From Gaiellasilicea sp963765705 (GTDB taxonomy: Bacteria > Actinomycetota > Thermoleophilia > Gaiellales > Gaiellaceae), in assembly GCA_963765705.1 (NCBI GenBank), contig CAVXXJ010000006.1:1-64000 (forward strand): a DNA stretch of 64,000 nt. Direction: 5' to 3'. The position numbers and the translations under genes were made by a program. The notes under the pieces are model-generated. The model did no database searches. It was given only the letters and a program-made list of their open reading frames with translations, and was not told where the DNA came from. Below, piece after piece: positions 51,544-59,967 of this stretch. Each line of letters begins with the position of its first letter. Positions within the stretch are counted from its first letter, which is position 1.

Positions 51544-52733
51544 AGTCGTTTGTGGCGCTTCAGATACGCCAGAAGCTCGTCGTACGTGCCGTCGCCGTTC
51601 GCGAACAAGACGACGTTTCGCGCCGCGTCGAACCACGGAGGCGTCGACGGCCGGACCTCGCCTAGAGCCGCCTCCAGGTCGCGCATCTCGATCAACCGGC
51701 GCTCGCCGGACCGGATGGCGTCGGCGAGCGCGCGTTCAGCCGCGGTCTCGCAGACATGGGCGATGTCCGCACCCGACAACCCGTCGCTCGCGCGCGCGAG
51801 CTTGCCCGGATCAACGCCCTCGATCGGCCGGTCGCGCAGATTGGTTCGGAAGATCGCCTCGCGGGCCTCGGTATCCGGCGGCAGCACGAGCACCATGCGA
51901 TCGAAGCGCCCGGGCCGGCGAAAGGCTGGGTCGACGTCCCATGGGTGGTTCGTCGCAGCGAGTACGAAGACACCCTCGTTGTCGCTGCCGATCCCGTCGA
52001 GCTCGGCGAGAAGCTGGTTGACGGTCGTTCGCATCGCACTCGCGTGAAGCTGCGAGCGCTTCTGCCCGAGTGCATCGAGCTCGTCGATGAACAGCACACA
52101 CGGTGCGTTGCGCCGGGCGAGCTCGAAGAGGTCGTGGAGGTTGCGCTCGCTGTTTCCGATCCACATGTCGAGCACGTCGTGGATCGAGACAGACAGCAGT
52201 CCGGCACCCAGCTCACCCGCGAGCGCTCGAGCGATGAAGGACTTCCCGCATCCGGGCGGTCCCCAGAGGAGAAGCCCTCCGCGCAGGCTCTTGCCGTAGA
52301 GCTGCCGCAACTCCGGGTTGCGCAACGGACCGAGGAACGCCGACTCCAGTCGCTCCTTCACTGCAGTCAGTCCTCCGACATCAGCAAGACGAACGGCGAC
52401 GCGCTCGATCTCCCACGCCTCGGCATCAACCTGCCCGTCATCGACGAACATGGGAGCCGCGACAGCGTCGAGCTCAGTCTCGGCCTTCGCCCAGTCGAAT
52501 CCCTGGCGGGTCGCGTCGGCGGAACCGACCGTCGGGACCGCGACGCGACCCATCAGCGCGCGAGCCTCCGACGACGACGGATCCGCTTCGAGCACCGTCC
52601 CGATCATGCGCAGCGCCTCGCCCACGTGGCCGGCTTCGAGCAGCAGTCCCGCAAGGTGAAGCTTCAGGGGATCATCCGCCGGCGCGGCGTCAACAGCAGC
52701 GCGCAGGCTGGCTAGCACCCGGTCGTCGGACAC
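51540..52733 (-). CDS. AAA+ ATPase with N-terminal TPR
   Basis: This 397-residue protein has a TPR-like pair of helices (about 1-55, DPLKLHLAGLLLEAGHVGEALRMIG), a linker, and an AAA+ module with Walker A GPPGCGKS (158-165), Walker B CVLFIDELDALG, the second region of homology RRPGRFDRMVLV with the arginine finger, and a small helical domain. It resembles the VPS4/FtsH/SpoVK-type classic AAA clade. GTG 52733 is used. With two overlapping TPR genes and a membrane protein behind it, it looks like a membrane-linked remodelling machine of unknown target. Confidence 0.8.
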   Translation of the reverse strand: MSDDRVLASLRAAVDAAPADDPLKLHLAGLLLEAGHVGEALRMIGTVLEADPSSSEARALMGRVAVPTVGSADATRQGFDWAKAETELDAVAAPMFVDDGQVDAEAWEIERVAVRLADVGGLTAVKERLESAFLGPLRNPELRQLYGKSLRGGLLLWGPPGCGKSFIARALAGELGAGLLSVSIHDVLDMWIGNSERNLHDLFELARRNAPCVLFIDELDALGQKRSQLHASAMRTTVNQLLAELDGIGSDNEGVFVLAATNHPWDVDPAFRRPGRFDRMVLVLPPDTEAREAIFRTNLRDRPIEGVDPGKLARASDGLSGADIAHVCETAAERALADAIRSGERRLIEMRDLEAALGEVRPSTPPWFDAARNVVLFANGDGTYDELLAYLKRHKRL

Positions 52734-52831
52734 GCGTGACCCCCTATGCGACGAACCTGCGGCAACAGCATCCCTCACCTCATCGGCATCCGGTCGGCGG
52801 CCTTGAGCGGCGGGGGGTTCGCTGAGACCGA

Positions 52832-53236
52832 CTAGCTGATCGCGTCGCGCCAGCGGCGGTGAATCACGACGCCGGCGACGAGCACGACGAGGATGAACAG
52901 CATTCCGAAGACCACGAGGGCGACCGACGTCTGCTGTCCGAGCGCGACCACCTCGAGCACCGGTGCTTCGCGCGAGCCCGCGACGACGACGCGGTAGCTG
53001 CCGCGCGGGACGTCCGGGACCTTCACCCCGACGGTTCCGCCTGGGCCGAGCTGCCCGAGTGCGACCGGCGCGGCCGCCCCCTCCAGAGACTCGAGCGAAA
53101 CGGCGCCGGGCGGGCCGGAGACGGTGACGGTCTCCCCCACGGCTGCACGGACGGGGTCGACCGTGACCGGGACCGCTGCGCCGGCGCCGGCCGGCAGGAG
53201 CACCGCGACGAGCGCGAGGAAGGCGGCCGTTTTCAC
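52832..53236 (-). CDS. secreted or membrane-anchored protein of unknown function
   Basis: This 134-residue protein has a signal peptide (VKTAAFLALVAVLLPAGAGA), a compact beta-rich domain (about 22-95, with VGETVTVSGPPG and VPDVPRGSYRVVVAG) that resembles an Ig-like fold, and a C-terminal membrane helix (VALVVFGMLFILVVLVAGVVI) with a short basic tail. The start is GTG 53236; the longer frame adds a non-signal N-terminus. It is divergent from the CBS gene. Confidence 0.68.
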   Translation of the reverse strand: MKTAAFLALVAVLLPAGAGAAVPVTVDPVRAAVGETVTVSGPPGAVSLESLEGAAAPVALGQLGPGGTVGVKVPDVPRGSYRVVVAGSREAPVLEVVALGQQTSVALVVFGMLFILVVLVAGVVIHRRWRDAIS

Positions 53237-53284
53237 GATCGCGAGTGAGGGTATCCCGTGTTCAAGCAACCAAGGGGGAATCCG

Positions 53285-53698
53285 ATGCATCAATCCATTC
53301 GCGAGGCGATGACGCCGAGCCCGACCACGGTCGAGGCCGGCACCACCGCCGCAGAGGCTGCACGCACGATGAAGTCCGAGGACGTCGGCTCATTGCCGAT
53401 CGTCGACGGCGAGCGCCTCGTCGGCGTCGTCACCGACCGCGACCTTGCCATTCGCGTCCTGGCCGAAGGCAAGAGCGCCGACACGCCGGTCGGCGAGATC
53501 GCGTCGAAGGACATTGTCACCGTCGACCCGCAGCAGAGCCTCGAGGAGGCTGCGCGGCTGATGGCGGAGCACCAGGTTCGCCGCCTGCCGGTGACCGAGG
53601 AGGACGGCAAGCTCGTCGGGATCCTCGCGCAGGCCGACGTTGCCCAGAGCGGACACGACTCGCTCACGGGCGAGGTCGTCGAGCAGATCTCGCGGTAG
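53285..53698 (+). CDS. tandem CBS domain protein
   Basis: This 137-residue protein is a single pair of CBS motifs (IREAMTPSPTTVEAGTTAAEAARTM and IASKDIVTVDPQQSLEEAARLMAEHQVRRLPV), the fold that binds adenine nucleotides and regulates other proteins. The final region DLA/GILAQADVA is typical. ATG 53285 has a GGGGGAA ribosome binding site; the longer GTG 53258 frame lacks one. A GC-rich terminator follows. Confidence 0.88.
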   Translation: MHQSIREAMTPSPTTVEAGTTAAEAARTMKSEDVGSLPIVDGERLVGVVTDRDLAIRVLAEGKSADTPVGEIASKDIVTVDPQQSLEEAARLMAEHQVRRLPVTEEDGKLVGILAQADVAQSGHDSLTGEVVEQISR

Positions 53699-53710
53699 AG
53701 CTGACGTAGC

Positions 53711-53739
53711 GGCGCCCGGCCCCGAGCGGGCCGGGCGCC
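53711..53739 (+). terminator. GC-rich hairpin after CBS gene
   Basis: Perfect 12 bp arms (GGCGCCCGGCCC and its complement) around a 5 nt loop lie 12 nt past the stop. There is no T-run. Confidence 0.7.
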
Positions 53740-53744
53740 TCCAA

Positions 53745-53808
53745 GGAGGGATCGCCGCAGGAGGCTGGAAACCTCCGGGGTGCTGCGGCGCCTTCACGAA
53801 ATCCTTCC
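53745..53808 (+). ncRNA. possible structured leader RNA before DUF1800 gene
   Basis: Three stems nest: 53745-53752 with 53801-53808 (8 bp, one G:U), 53753-53760 with 53783-53790 (8 bp, CGCCGCAG) and a hairpin 53760-53764 with 53772-53776. A GGGGTG bulge lies on one side. No known riboswitch consensus fits. It ends 57 nt before GTG 53866. Confidence 0.35.
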
Positions 53809-53865
53809 AACCCCTCACCCGAACGGTTACAGGGCTCGGCGATCCTTGCCGATAGACGATCTGTA

Positions 53866-55200
53866 GTGGGGGTTGCCGTCTACCAAGGACCGTTCGAGCG
53901 CGCGCAGGCCGAGCGCCTGCTCTGGCGAGCCGGCTTCGGGCCGCGGCGCGGCGAAGCCGAGGCGCTGGCGAAGCTCGGGCTCCGCGCTGCCGTTCATTCG
54001 CTCACCCGGCCGGGTGGGGAGAAGTTCGTCGGCCCCAAGCCCCGTGACGAGAAGGGCCGCGGGCTCGCTCCCGGCGACGCCTGGGGCCACGACCATCTCT
54101 GGTGGCTCGACCGGATGGTGCGGACGTCCCGCCCGCTCGTCGAGCGGATGACCCTCGTCTGGCACGACTGGTTCGCGACCTCGCTCGACGGCGTCGGCTC
54201 GCAGAAGCTGATGCTGAACCAGAACAAGCTGCTGCGCCGCCTCTCGCTCGGCTCGTTCGACTCGATGCTGACGGAGATCACGAAGGACCCGGCGATGCTG
54301 CTCTGGCTCTCCGGCACGGAGAACACCAAGTGGTCCCCGAACGAGAACTACGCGCGCGAGCTGATGGAGCTGTTCACGCTCGGCGCCGGCAACGGCTACT
54401 CCGAGCGCGACGTGCGCGAGCAGGCCCGCGCTCTGACCGGGTTCAACAACGACTGGAAGCGCGGCCCCGGCCACGTCAACTTCCGCTTCGAGGCCAAGCG
54501 CCACGACCAGGGGCAGAAGCAGGTCTTCGGCAAGAAGGGCGACTTCGACTGGCAGGACGCGGTGCGGCTGTGCCTCCACCACCAGAAGCATCCGGCCTTC
54601 TTCGTCGACAAGCTCTGGCGCTACTTCGTCCCGACGGCGCCCGACGCGGCGACGCGTGGCTCACTCGAGGCGCTCTACCGCAAGGACTTCCAGATCCGCC
54701 CCGTCGTCGAGGCGATCCTCCTCCACCCGACGGTCCACGCCGGGCCGCGGATGGTGAAGCCGCCGGCCGTCTACACCGCCGGCCTACTGCGCTCCCTCGG
54801 CCGCGGCGTCGACACCCAGGCGTGGTCGTGGCTGTCGGGGATGTCCGGCCAGCGGCTCTTCATGCCGCCGAACGTGTCCGGCTGGGACGACGAGCGCTGG
54901 CTCGACACAGCGACGTTCCACGGTCGCTGGGAGGTCGCGAACTACGCCAGCATGCCCTACGCGTTGACCGACAAGCAGGCTGCGTCGCTGCCGTCGGAGC
55001 CGAAGGAGCTCGTCGAAGGCGCGATCAAGTTCTGGGGCTCCCCGACGCTCCGGCCCGAGACGCGCGCGGCGCTCGTCGGCTTCGCGACGAAGGCGATGGG
55101 CGACGCCAACCAGAGCTGGAAGAAGACGAGCTACCGCTTCCTGACCGCGAACGCGCTCCGCCAGCTGATCGCCGTCTCCCCCGACCTCCAGACCTCGTAA
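53866..55200 (+). CDS. DUF1800 family protein
   Basis: This 444-residue protein matches the DUF1800 family (LLWRAGFGPRRGEAEALAKLG; PNENYARELMELFTLGAG; GWDDERWLDTATFHGRW). It lacks an obvious signal peptide at this start. DUF1800 proteins are almost always encoded beside DUF1501 proteins, as here, and are of unproven function; roles in outer-surface or polymer handling have been suggested. GTG 53866 is the annotated start. Confidence 0.9.
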   Translation: MGVAVYQGPFERAQAERLLWRAGFGPRRGEAEALAKLGLRAAVHSLTRPGGEKFVGPKPRDEKGRGLAPGDAWGHDHLWWLDRMVRTSRPLVERMTLVWHDWFATSLDGVGSQKLMLNQNKLLRRLSLGSFDSMLTEITKDPAMLLWLSGTENTKWSPNENYARELMELFTLGAGNGYSERDVREQARALTGFNNDWKRGPGHVNFRFEAKRHDQGQKQVFGKKGDFDWQDAVRLCLHHQKHPAFFVDKLWRYFVPTAPDAATRGSLEALYRKDFQIRPVVEAILLHPTVHAGPRMVKPPAVYTAGLLRSLGRGVDTQAWSWLSGMSGQRLFMPPNVSGWDDERWLDTATFHGRWEVANYASMPYALTDKQAASLPSEPKELVEGAIKFWGSPTLRPETRAALVGFATKAMGDANQSWKKTSYRFLTANALRQLIAVSPDLQTS

Positions 55201-55208
55201 GGACGCTC

Positions 55209-56594
55209 ATGGCCCGCTGCTGCAACGACTTCTCCCGCACCGACCTGATGCGCCGCGCCGCGGCCGAGGCCGGACGCGGATTGCCGGCAATCGAGGCGGG
55301 GATGCCGGTGCCCGCGGGCACCGGGCTCGACCGCCGCAGCTTCCTCGCCCGCAGCGCCGGCCTCGCGCTCGCCGTCTACGGCGGCTCCGCGTTCCTGCCG
55401 CGCGCGTTCGAGGAGGGGATCGCCGCAGCCACCGCGGCCGGCCCGCAGCGCGTGCTCGTGTCCGTCTTCCTCGACGGCGGCGCCGACTCCCTCTCGATGC
55501 TGTTCCCGAGCGGCGACCCGCTCTACCGCCAGCTCCGTCCGCGGCTCGCGCTGCCCGCTTCGGCCGGCCTGCCCTTCGCGGAGGACGACCGGCTGCGCTG
55601 GCATCCGTCGCTGGCCGGGCTCGCGACGCTGCACCAGGAAGGGAAGGTGAGCGTGCTCCCGGGCGTGGGCTACACCGGCCCGGACCAGTCGCATTTCACC
55701 TCTCGGCACTTCTGGGAAGTGGGCGCGACGAGCGAACAGCTCCGAACCGGCTGGCTCGGCCGCTACCTCGACCGCGTCGGCTCGCCCGACAACCCGCTGC
55801 AGGGCCTGTCGCTCGAGTCGCGCCTCCAGCCGGCGCTCGCGACCGCGAAGATGCCGGTCGCGTCGATCGACGGCCCCGACCGCTACAGCTTCTGGACCCG
55901 CAACGTCTGGGGCGACGTGAACAACCGCCTGCTCGACGCGATCGGGACGCTCGGCGCCATCCCGACGGGCGGCGACGCAGCGCTCGTCCAGGCAACGTCG
56001 GTCGCACGCCAGGCGGCGCGGCTGCGCGAGCAGCTGCTGCCGTTCACGCCGAAGGGCGACGCGCCCGGCTACACGAGCCCGGTTGCGTACCCGAAGGCCG
56101 AGGACGACGAGTTCCCGCGCCGCCTCGCCGGTCTCGCCGCGATGCTCGGCGCCGGCCTGCCGGTGCGCGTCGTCGCGCTGACCGCCCCCGGCATGTACGA
56201 CACCCACGACGACCAGCCGGGCGAGCTTGCGAACGGGCTCAAGCTGACGGCCGAGAGCCTGCTCGCGTTCCAGCGCGACCTCGAGGCGCGCGGTCTCGCC
56301 GATCGCGTCCTCGTGCATGTCTGGTCGGAGTTCGGCCGCCGCGCGAAGGAGAACGGCTCGAACGGAACCGACCACGGCGCGGCCGGCGCAGGCTTCCTGG
56401 TCGGCTCGCGGGTGAACGGGCAGATGATCGGCGAGTTCCCGGGGCTGGCAAAGCTCGACAAGGACGGCAACCTGCGCGCGACCTCGGACTTCCGCGGGCT
56501 CTACGGCAGCCTGCTCGAGCAATGGCTCGGCGCCGACGCCGAGGCGATCATCCCGGGCGCCGCGAAGTTCGCGCGGCCGAACATCCTTCGATGA
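55209..56594 (+). CDS. DUF1501 family secreted protein
   Basis: This 461-residue protein has a twin-arginine signal (LDRRSFLARSAGLALAVYGGSA, about 42-62) and the DUF1501 core: FLDGGADSLSMLFP, WHPSLAGLATLHQEGKVSVLPGVGY, the sulfatase-like fold, and WSEFGRRAKENGSNGTDHGAAG near the C-terminus. The DHG and FGR motifs match the metal site of the alkaline-phosphatase superfamily. It pairs with the preceding DUF1800 gene. ATG 55209 is preceded by a GGA element. Confidence 0.9.
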   Translation: MARCCNDFSRTDLMRRAAAEAGRGLPAIEAGMPVPAGTGLDRRSFLARSAGLALAVYGGSAFLPRAFEEGIAAATAAGPQRVLVSVFLDGGADSLSMLFPSGDPLYRQLRPRLALPASAGLPFAEDDRLRWHPSLAGLATLHQEGKVSVLPGVGYTGPDQSHFTSRHFWEVGATSEQLRTGWLGRYLDRVGSPDNPLQGLSLESRLQPALATAKMPVASIDGPDRYSFWTRNVWGDVNNRLLDAIGTLGAIPTGGDAALVQATSVARQAARLREQLLPFTPKGDAPGYTSPVAYPKAEDDEFPRRLAGLAAMLGAGLPVRVVALTAPGMYDTHDDQPGELANGLKLTAESLLAFQRDLEARGLADRVLVHVWSEFGRRAKENGSNGTDHGAAGAGFLVGSRVNGQMIGEFPGLAKLDKDGNLRATSDFRGLYGSLLEQWLGADAEAIIPGAAKFARPNILR

Positions 56595-56914
56595 TCGCGA
56601 CCGCGCTGGTGCTCCTGACGCTTGCCCCCGCGCGCGTGCAGGTGGGCGCCGACGAGTTCAACTACTCCCTCTCGCGCCAGTCGATCAAGGCCGGCCCGGC
56701 GATCGTGCAGCTCGTCAACTACGGCGAGGACGAGCACGATCTGCGGCTGCGCCGCGCCGGCGGCACGCGCACGTATCGGATCGGGAAAGTGCGTCCGGGC
56801 GCAGTCGCCGAGCTCGAGGCGCGCTTCCTGCCGGGGAGATTTACGCTCTGGTGCTCCCTGGCCGACCACCGCAAGCGCGGAATGACCGCAACGCTTGTCG
56901 TGAAGCGCGCTTGA
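56591..56914 (+). CDS. secreted single-domain cupredoxin
   Basis: This 107-residue protein has a short signal (ATALVLLTLAPARV) and a cupredoxin fold. Type 1 copper ligands are plausible as His49, Cys88, His93 and Met98 (WCSLADHRKRGM), with C-x4-H-x4-M spacing of sulfocyanin-type proteins. ATG 56591 overlaps the DUF1501 stop (ATGA), so it is co-translated with the DUF1800/DUF1501 pair. It may carry electrons or store copper for an exported enzyme. Confidence 0.82.
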   Translation: MIATALVLLTLAPARVQVGADEFNYSLSRQSIKAGPAIVQLVNYGEDEHDLRLRRAGGTRTYRIGKVRPGAVAELEARFLPGRFTLWCSLADHRKRGMTATLVVKRA

Positions 56915-57065
56915 CTTCTTCGCTGCAAAGGCGCTAGATCAATGATCTTGGCTCGCCCGCGGCCAATGTGGGGCGATCTGATGTGGGGCTTCCGTTGCGG
57001 CGGGGGCCCCACCTTCTGGTCCACCGTCTACGATCAGGGCTTCACCTACGAACGGAGCCCGCCAC

Positions 57066-57236
57066 ATGTCAGTGATCGACAAGATCAAATCGATGTTCTC
57101 CGGCGGCTCGAGCGCCGCCGCAGACGACCATTCCGGGCACGATCACTCCGGGCACGACCACTCGCACGAGCCCGCAGCGCCGACGCCGGCCGAGCCGGTG
57201 GCGGAGCCGGATGCCGCGGAGGACAGGCCCGTCTGA
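57066..57236 (+). CDS. small histidine-rich protein
   Basis: This 56-residue frame has an amphipathic start (SVIDKIKSMFSGGSS), a repeated DHSGHDHSGHDHSHE segment carrying six histidines, and a proline/acidic tail. Histidine clusters like this bind Ni, Zn or Cu. A GGAG element lies 9 nt before the ATG. It follows the cupredoxin gene. It is missed by length cut-offs and could be a metal chaperone or store. Confidence 0.6.
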   Translation: MSVIDKIKSMFSGGSSAAADDHSGHDHSGHDHSHEPAAPTPAEPVAEPDAAEDRPV

Positions 57237-57244
57237 AGAATCGC

Positions 57245-57272
57245 CGGTGGGGGAGCTTCGGCTCCCCCACCG
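57245..57272. terminator. bidirectional hairpin terminator with TTCG loop
   Basis: Perfect 12 bp arms CGGTGGGGGAGC and its complement close a TTCG tetraloop between two convergent genes (57236 and 57278). Confidence 0.8.
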
Positions 57273-57277
57273 CTCTC

Positions 57278-58789
57278 TCACCAGTCCGTCGGGCGGAAGT
57301 CCTTCAGGAAGCGGCCCCAGACGTGCTCGCCGGTGTTGAAGCCGGCGATGATCGGGTCGACGATCCTCGCAGCGCCGTCGACGATGTCGAGCGGCGGACG
57401 GAACCGGTGCTCGGCCGTCTTGCGCTCTGCGATCTCGACCGGGTCCTCGTCGGTCACCCAACCGGTGTCGACGCTGTTCATATGGATACCGTCGGCCTGG
57501 TAGTCGGCCGCGGACGTCCGCGTCATCATGTTCAGAGCCGCCTTGGCCATGTTCGTGTGCGGATGCCGGGTGGTCTTGAAGCGCCGGTAGAACTGCCCTT
57601 CGACGGCTGAGACGTTGACGATGTGCTTGTCGCGTTCGGGCGTCCGCAGGAGCAGCGGCTTGAGGCGCGCGTTGAGGACGAACGGTGCGACGGCGTTGAC
57701 CAGCTGCGTCTCCAGGAGCTCGACCGACGACACCTCGTCCAGGAGCAGGCGCCAGGAGTTCCGGTCGCGGAGATCGACCTGCTGCAGGTCCTGGTCGAGG
57801 CGGCCTTCGGGGAAGAGGTCGCTCTGCGCGGCGAGGTCCTCCGGCAGGAGCGCCACCTGCGAGAGCGCGGCCGACCCTGCCGGCAGCATCTCCGTTCGGC
57901 GCAGCCCTTCGTACTCGCCGAGGAGCCCGCGAACGTGGTTCGGCATCGATTCGGCCGACGCCAGCTCCAGGTCGAGCATGTGCCGGTAGAAGTCGGCCGG
58001 CCGGCGCACGGTCTGGCAGGCGTTGTTGACGATGAAATCGAGCCGGTCCCTCGTCGAGAGCAGGTGGGTGCAGAACGCCTCGACGCTCGGCGTATGGCGC
58101 AGATCGAGCCCGAAGATCTCGAGCCGGCCGCCCCACTCCTCGAAGTCCGGCTCGCGCGCATACCTGGCAGCCGAGTCGCGCGGGAAGCGGGTCGTGACGA
58201 CCAGCTGCGCGCCCGCCCGCAGCAGCTTGATGCCGGCCTGGTAGCCGATCTTGACGCGGCCGCCAGTGAGCAGCGCGACGCGCCCGGTCAGATCCGCCGT
58301 CTCGGTGCGCTTGCGGAAGCTGAAGTCGCCGCACGGCACGCAGAGCTGGTCGTAGAAGGGATGCAGCTCGACGTAGTCCTGCTTGCAGACGTAGCAGTGC
58401 TGCGGCACGATCGCCTCGCGGAACTCGGGATCGTCGTCGACCTCGACCTGATCGAACTCCCCTGGCGGGAAGACGTTGGGCGACGTGTAGACCGGCTTGT
58501 CGCGCAGGACGCGGATGCCGGTTTCGGCCAGCACCGACTCGTCGCGCTCGAGCCTCGCCGCCTTCTTCTCGCGCCGGACGACCTTGTTGAACCGCCGGCG
58601 CTGAACGACGTCGGGATTGTGCACGTCCCCCGCCGCCGTGAGCAAACGCGTCCGCTCCTCGAGCGGCAGCGACTTGAGCAGGCTCCGGTCGCGGACGACC
58701 GACTCGAGCACCTCCGCGGCGGCTTTCAGGCGCTCGACGACGTCGTCGTCCGACGCCGGCGGCGCGTCCTCATGCTCACCGATTGCCAT
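57278..58789 (-). CDS. SDR-family oxidoreductase with N-terminal zinc ribbon
   Basis: This 503-residue protein has a helical N-terminal region (about 1-100), a CxxC...CxxC ribbon (Cys132, 135, 150, 153), then a short-chain dehydrogenase Rossmann domain with TGGRVKIG (175-182) and NNAC. The usual YxxxK becomes TNMAK: the active-site tyrosine is Thr, while Ser (NVSAVEG) and Lys remain. Either the enzyme is inactive or the acid differs. ATG 58789 has a TACCCT box 6 nt upstream. It is a convergent neighbour of the His-rich gene. Confidence 0.8.
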   Translation of the reverse strand: MAIGEHEDAPPASDDDVVERLKAAAEVLESVVRDRSLLKSLPLEERTRLLTAAGDVHNPDVVQRRRFNKVVRREKKAARLERDESVLAETGIRVLRDKPVYTSPNVFPPGEFDQVEVDDDPEFREAIVPQHCYVCKQDYVELHPFYDQLCVPCGDFSFRKRTETADLTGRVALLTGGRVKIGYQAGIKLLRAGAQLVVTTRFPRDSAARYAREPDFEEWGGRLEIFGLDLRHTPSVEAFCTHLLSTRDRLDFIVNNACQTVRRPADFYRHMLDLELASAESMPNHVRGLLGEYEGLRRTEMLPAGSAALSQVALLPEDLAAQSDLFPEGRLDQDLQQVDLRDRNSWRLLLDEVSSVELLETQLVNAVAPFVLNARLKPLLLRTPERDKHIVNVSAVEGQFYRRFKTTRHPHTNMAKAALNMMTRTSAADYQADGIHMNSVDTGWVTDEDPVEIAERKTAEHRFRPPLDIVDGAARIVDPIIAGFNTGEHVWGRFLKDFRPTDW

Positions 58790-58795
58790 CGGAGC

Positions 58796-58801
58796 AGGGT
58801 A
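58796..58801 (-). promoter_or_regulatory. leaderless -10 box TACCCT for zinc-ribbon SDR
   Basis: TACCCT (minus strand) ends 6 nt before ATG 58789, identical to the secA box. Confidence 0.55.
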
Positions 58802-58915
58802 GCTGGGCCGGATTCCGGGTGTTTGTGATTTGTAATTCATGTTGAAAAGGGGCTTCAGGAGCGCGTCGAGCGAGCACAACTGTCTTTTGGACTTGACTTC
58901 TAGGAGGGGACAAGA

Positions 58916-59905
58916 ATGAGGAAGCACAGAGGCTTCACACGGAGCCTGGTTGCAGGCTTGGCCGGCGCGCTCATTGCGCTGGCGGGCGCCACCGTCGCAA
59001 CGGCGGCGCCACCGACGAACACCACGCCGCCGACGATCACCGGCACGCCCAAGGTGGGCGAGACGCTGACCGCGCAGAACGGCACGTGGACGAACAGCCC
59101 GACCAGCTTCCAGTACCAGTGGCAGCGTTGCGGAGGCGCCGGCGCCGGCTGCGTGGCCATTTCCGGCGCGGTCGAGAAGACGTATCTGCTGACCCAGACC
59201 GACGCGGGTCGGACGATGCGCGTTCAGGTGCTCGCCGTGAACGCGGACGGCTCCAACGCGGCGCGGTCCGGGCCGACGACGGTCGTCGCCCCGAGCACGG
59301 CTCCGCAGAACACGGCCCGCCCGACGATCACGGGCGACGAACGCGTCGGTGAGGAGCTGACAGCGGACGAAGGCACCTGGACGAACAGCCCGACCTCGTT
59401 CGCCTACGAGTGGCAGCGGTGCGACATCGACGCCACCACGTGCCTTCCGGTCGCAGGTGCGAGCGGGAAGACCTACGGCGTCCGGACCGCCGACCTCGGC
59501 TTCCGGCTGCGGGTCGTCGTCACGGCACGCAACGCAGGTGGCTCGGGGGCAGCAACGTCGGCGTTCACCGGCATCGTCGCGCCGACGGTCCCGATCACGA
59601 ACAAGCGCCCGACGCTGACGATCGTCTCGGTGCGGTTCCTCGGCGCTCGCATCTACGCGAGGTTCCGGATCTGCGACGACACTGCCAGGAACCTGACGAT
59701 CCTGGCGACCGACTCGCGGCCCGCCCGCGTCTCGCAGACGCGGCGCTTCACGACGCGGATCGCACCGAATCCGTGCGGCGTCTACACCCGCAACTGGGTT
59801 CCGGCACAGCGCTTCCGCGGCAAGGGCCGGTACACGGTCACGCTCCAGGCCCGCGACACCTCAGGCCTGACGAGCGCACCGGCTCGGCGGACGTTCAACC
59901 GCTAG
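58916..59905 (+). CDS. secreted protein with bacterial Ig-like repeats
   Basis: This 329-residue protein has a signal peptide (about 1-30) and two Ig-like repeats (about 37-120 and 130-215) with the pattern P-TITG...VG-E-LTA..GTWTNSPTSF-Y-WQRC, seen in many actinobacterial surface proteins, then a C-terminal domain (about 225-329) with two possible disulfide cysteines (RICDDT, NPCGVY) and GKGRYTVTLQARDTSG. ATG 58916 has a strong AGGAGGGG ribosome binding site. It is likely a cell-surface or matrix protein. Confidence 0.82.
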   Translation: MRKHRGFTRSLVAGLAGALIALAGATVATAAPPTNTTPPTITGTPKVGETLTAQNGTWTNSPTSFQYQWQRCGGAGAGCVAISGAVEKTYLLTQTDAGRTMRVQVLAVNADGSNAARSGPTTVVAPSTAPQNTARPTITGDERVGEELTADEGTWTNSPTSFAYEWQRCDIDATTCLPVAGASGKTYGVRTADLGFRLRVVVTARNAGGSGAATSAFTGIVAPTVPITNKRPTLTIVSVRFLGARIYARFRICDDTARNLTILATDSRPARVSQTRRFTTRIAPNPCGVYTRNWVPAQRFRGKGRYTVTLQARDTSGLTSAPARRTFNR

Positions 59906-59913
59906 CCAGACTC

Positions 59914-59943
59914 GGAGGGGCGCCGTCGAGGCGGCGCCCCTCC
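59914..59943 (+). terminator. hairpin terminator after Ig-like gene
   Basis: Arms GGAGGGGCGCC (59914-59924) and complement (59933-59943) are followed by ACTCTTTCTG, a weak T-rich tail. Confidence 0.75.
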
Positions 59944-59967
59944 ACTCTTTCTGTCGCGGCGGCGGCC

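Noticed and set aside
53745..53808. c-di-AMP (ydaO) or c-di-GMP riboswitch
   Set aside because: The conserved internal motifs of these classes are not present in order; only a GGGGTG resemblance was seen.
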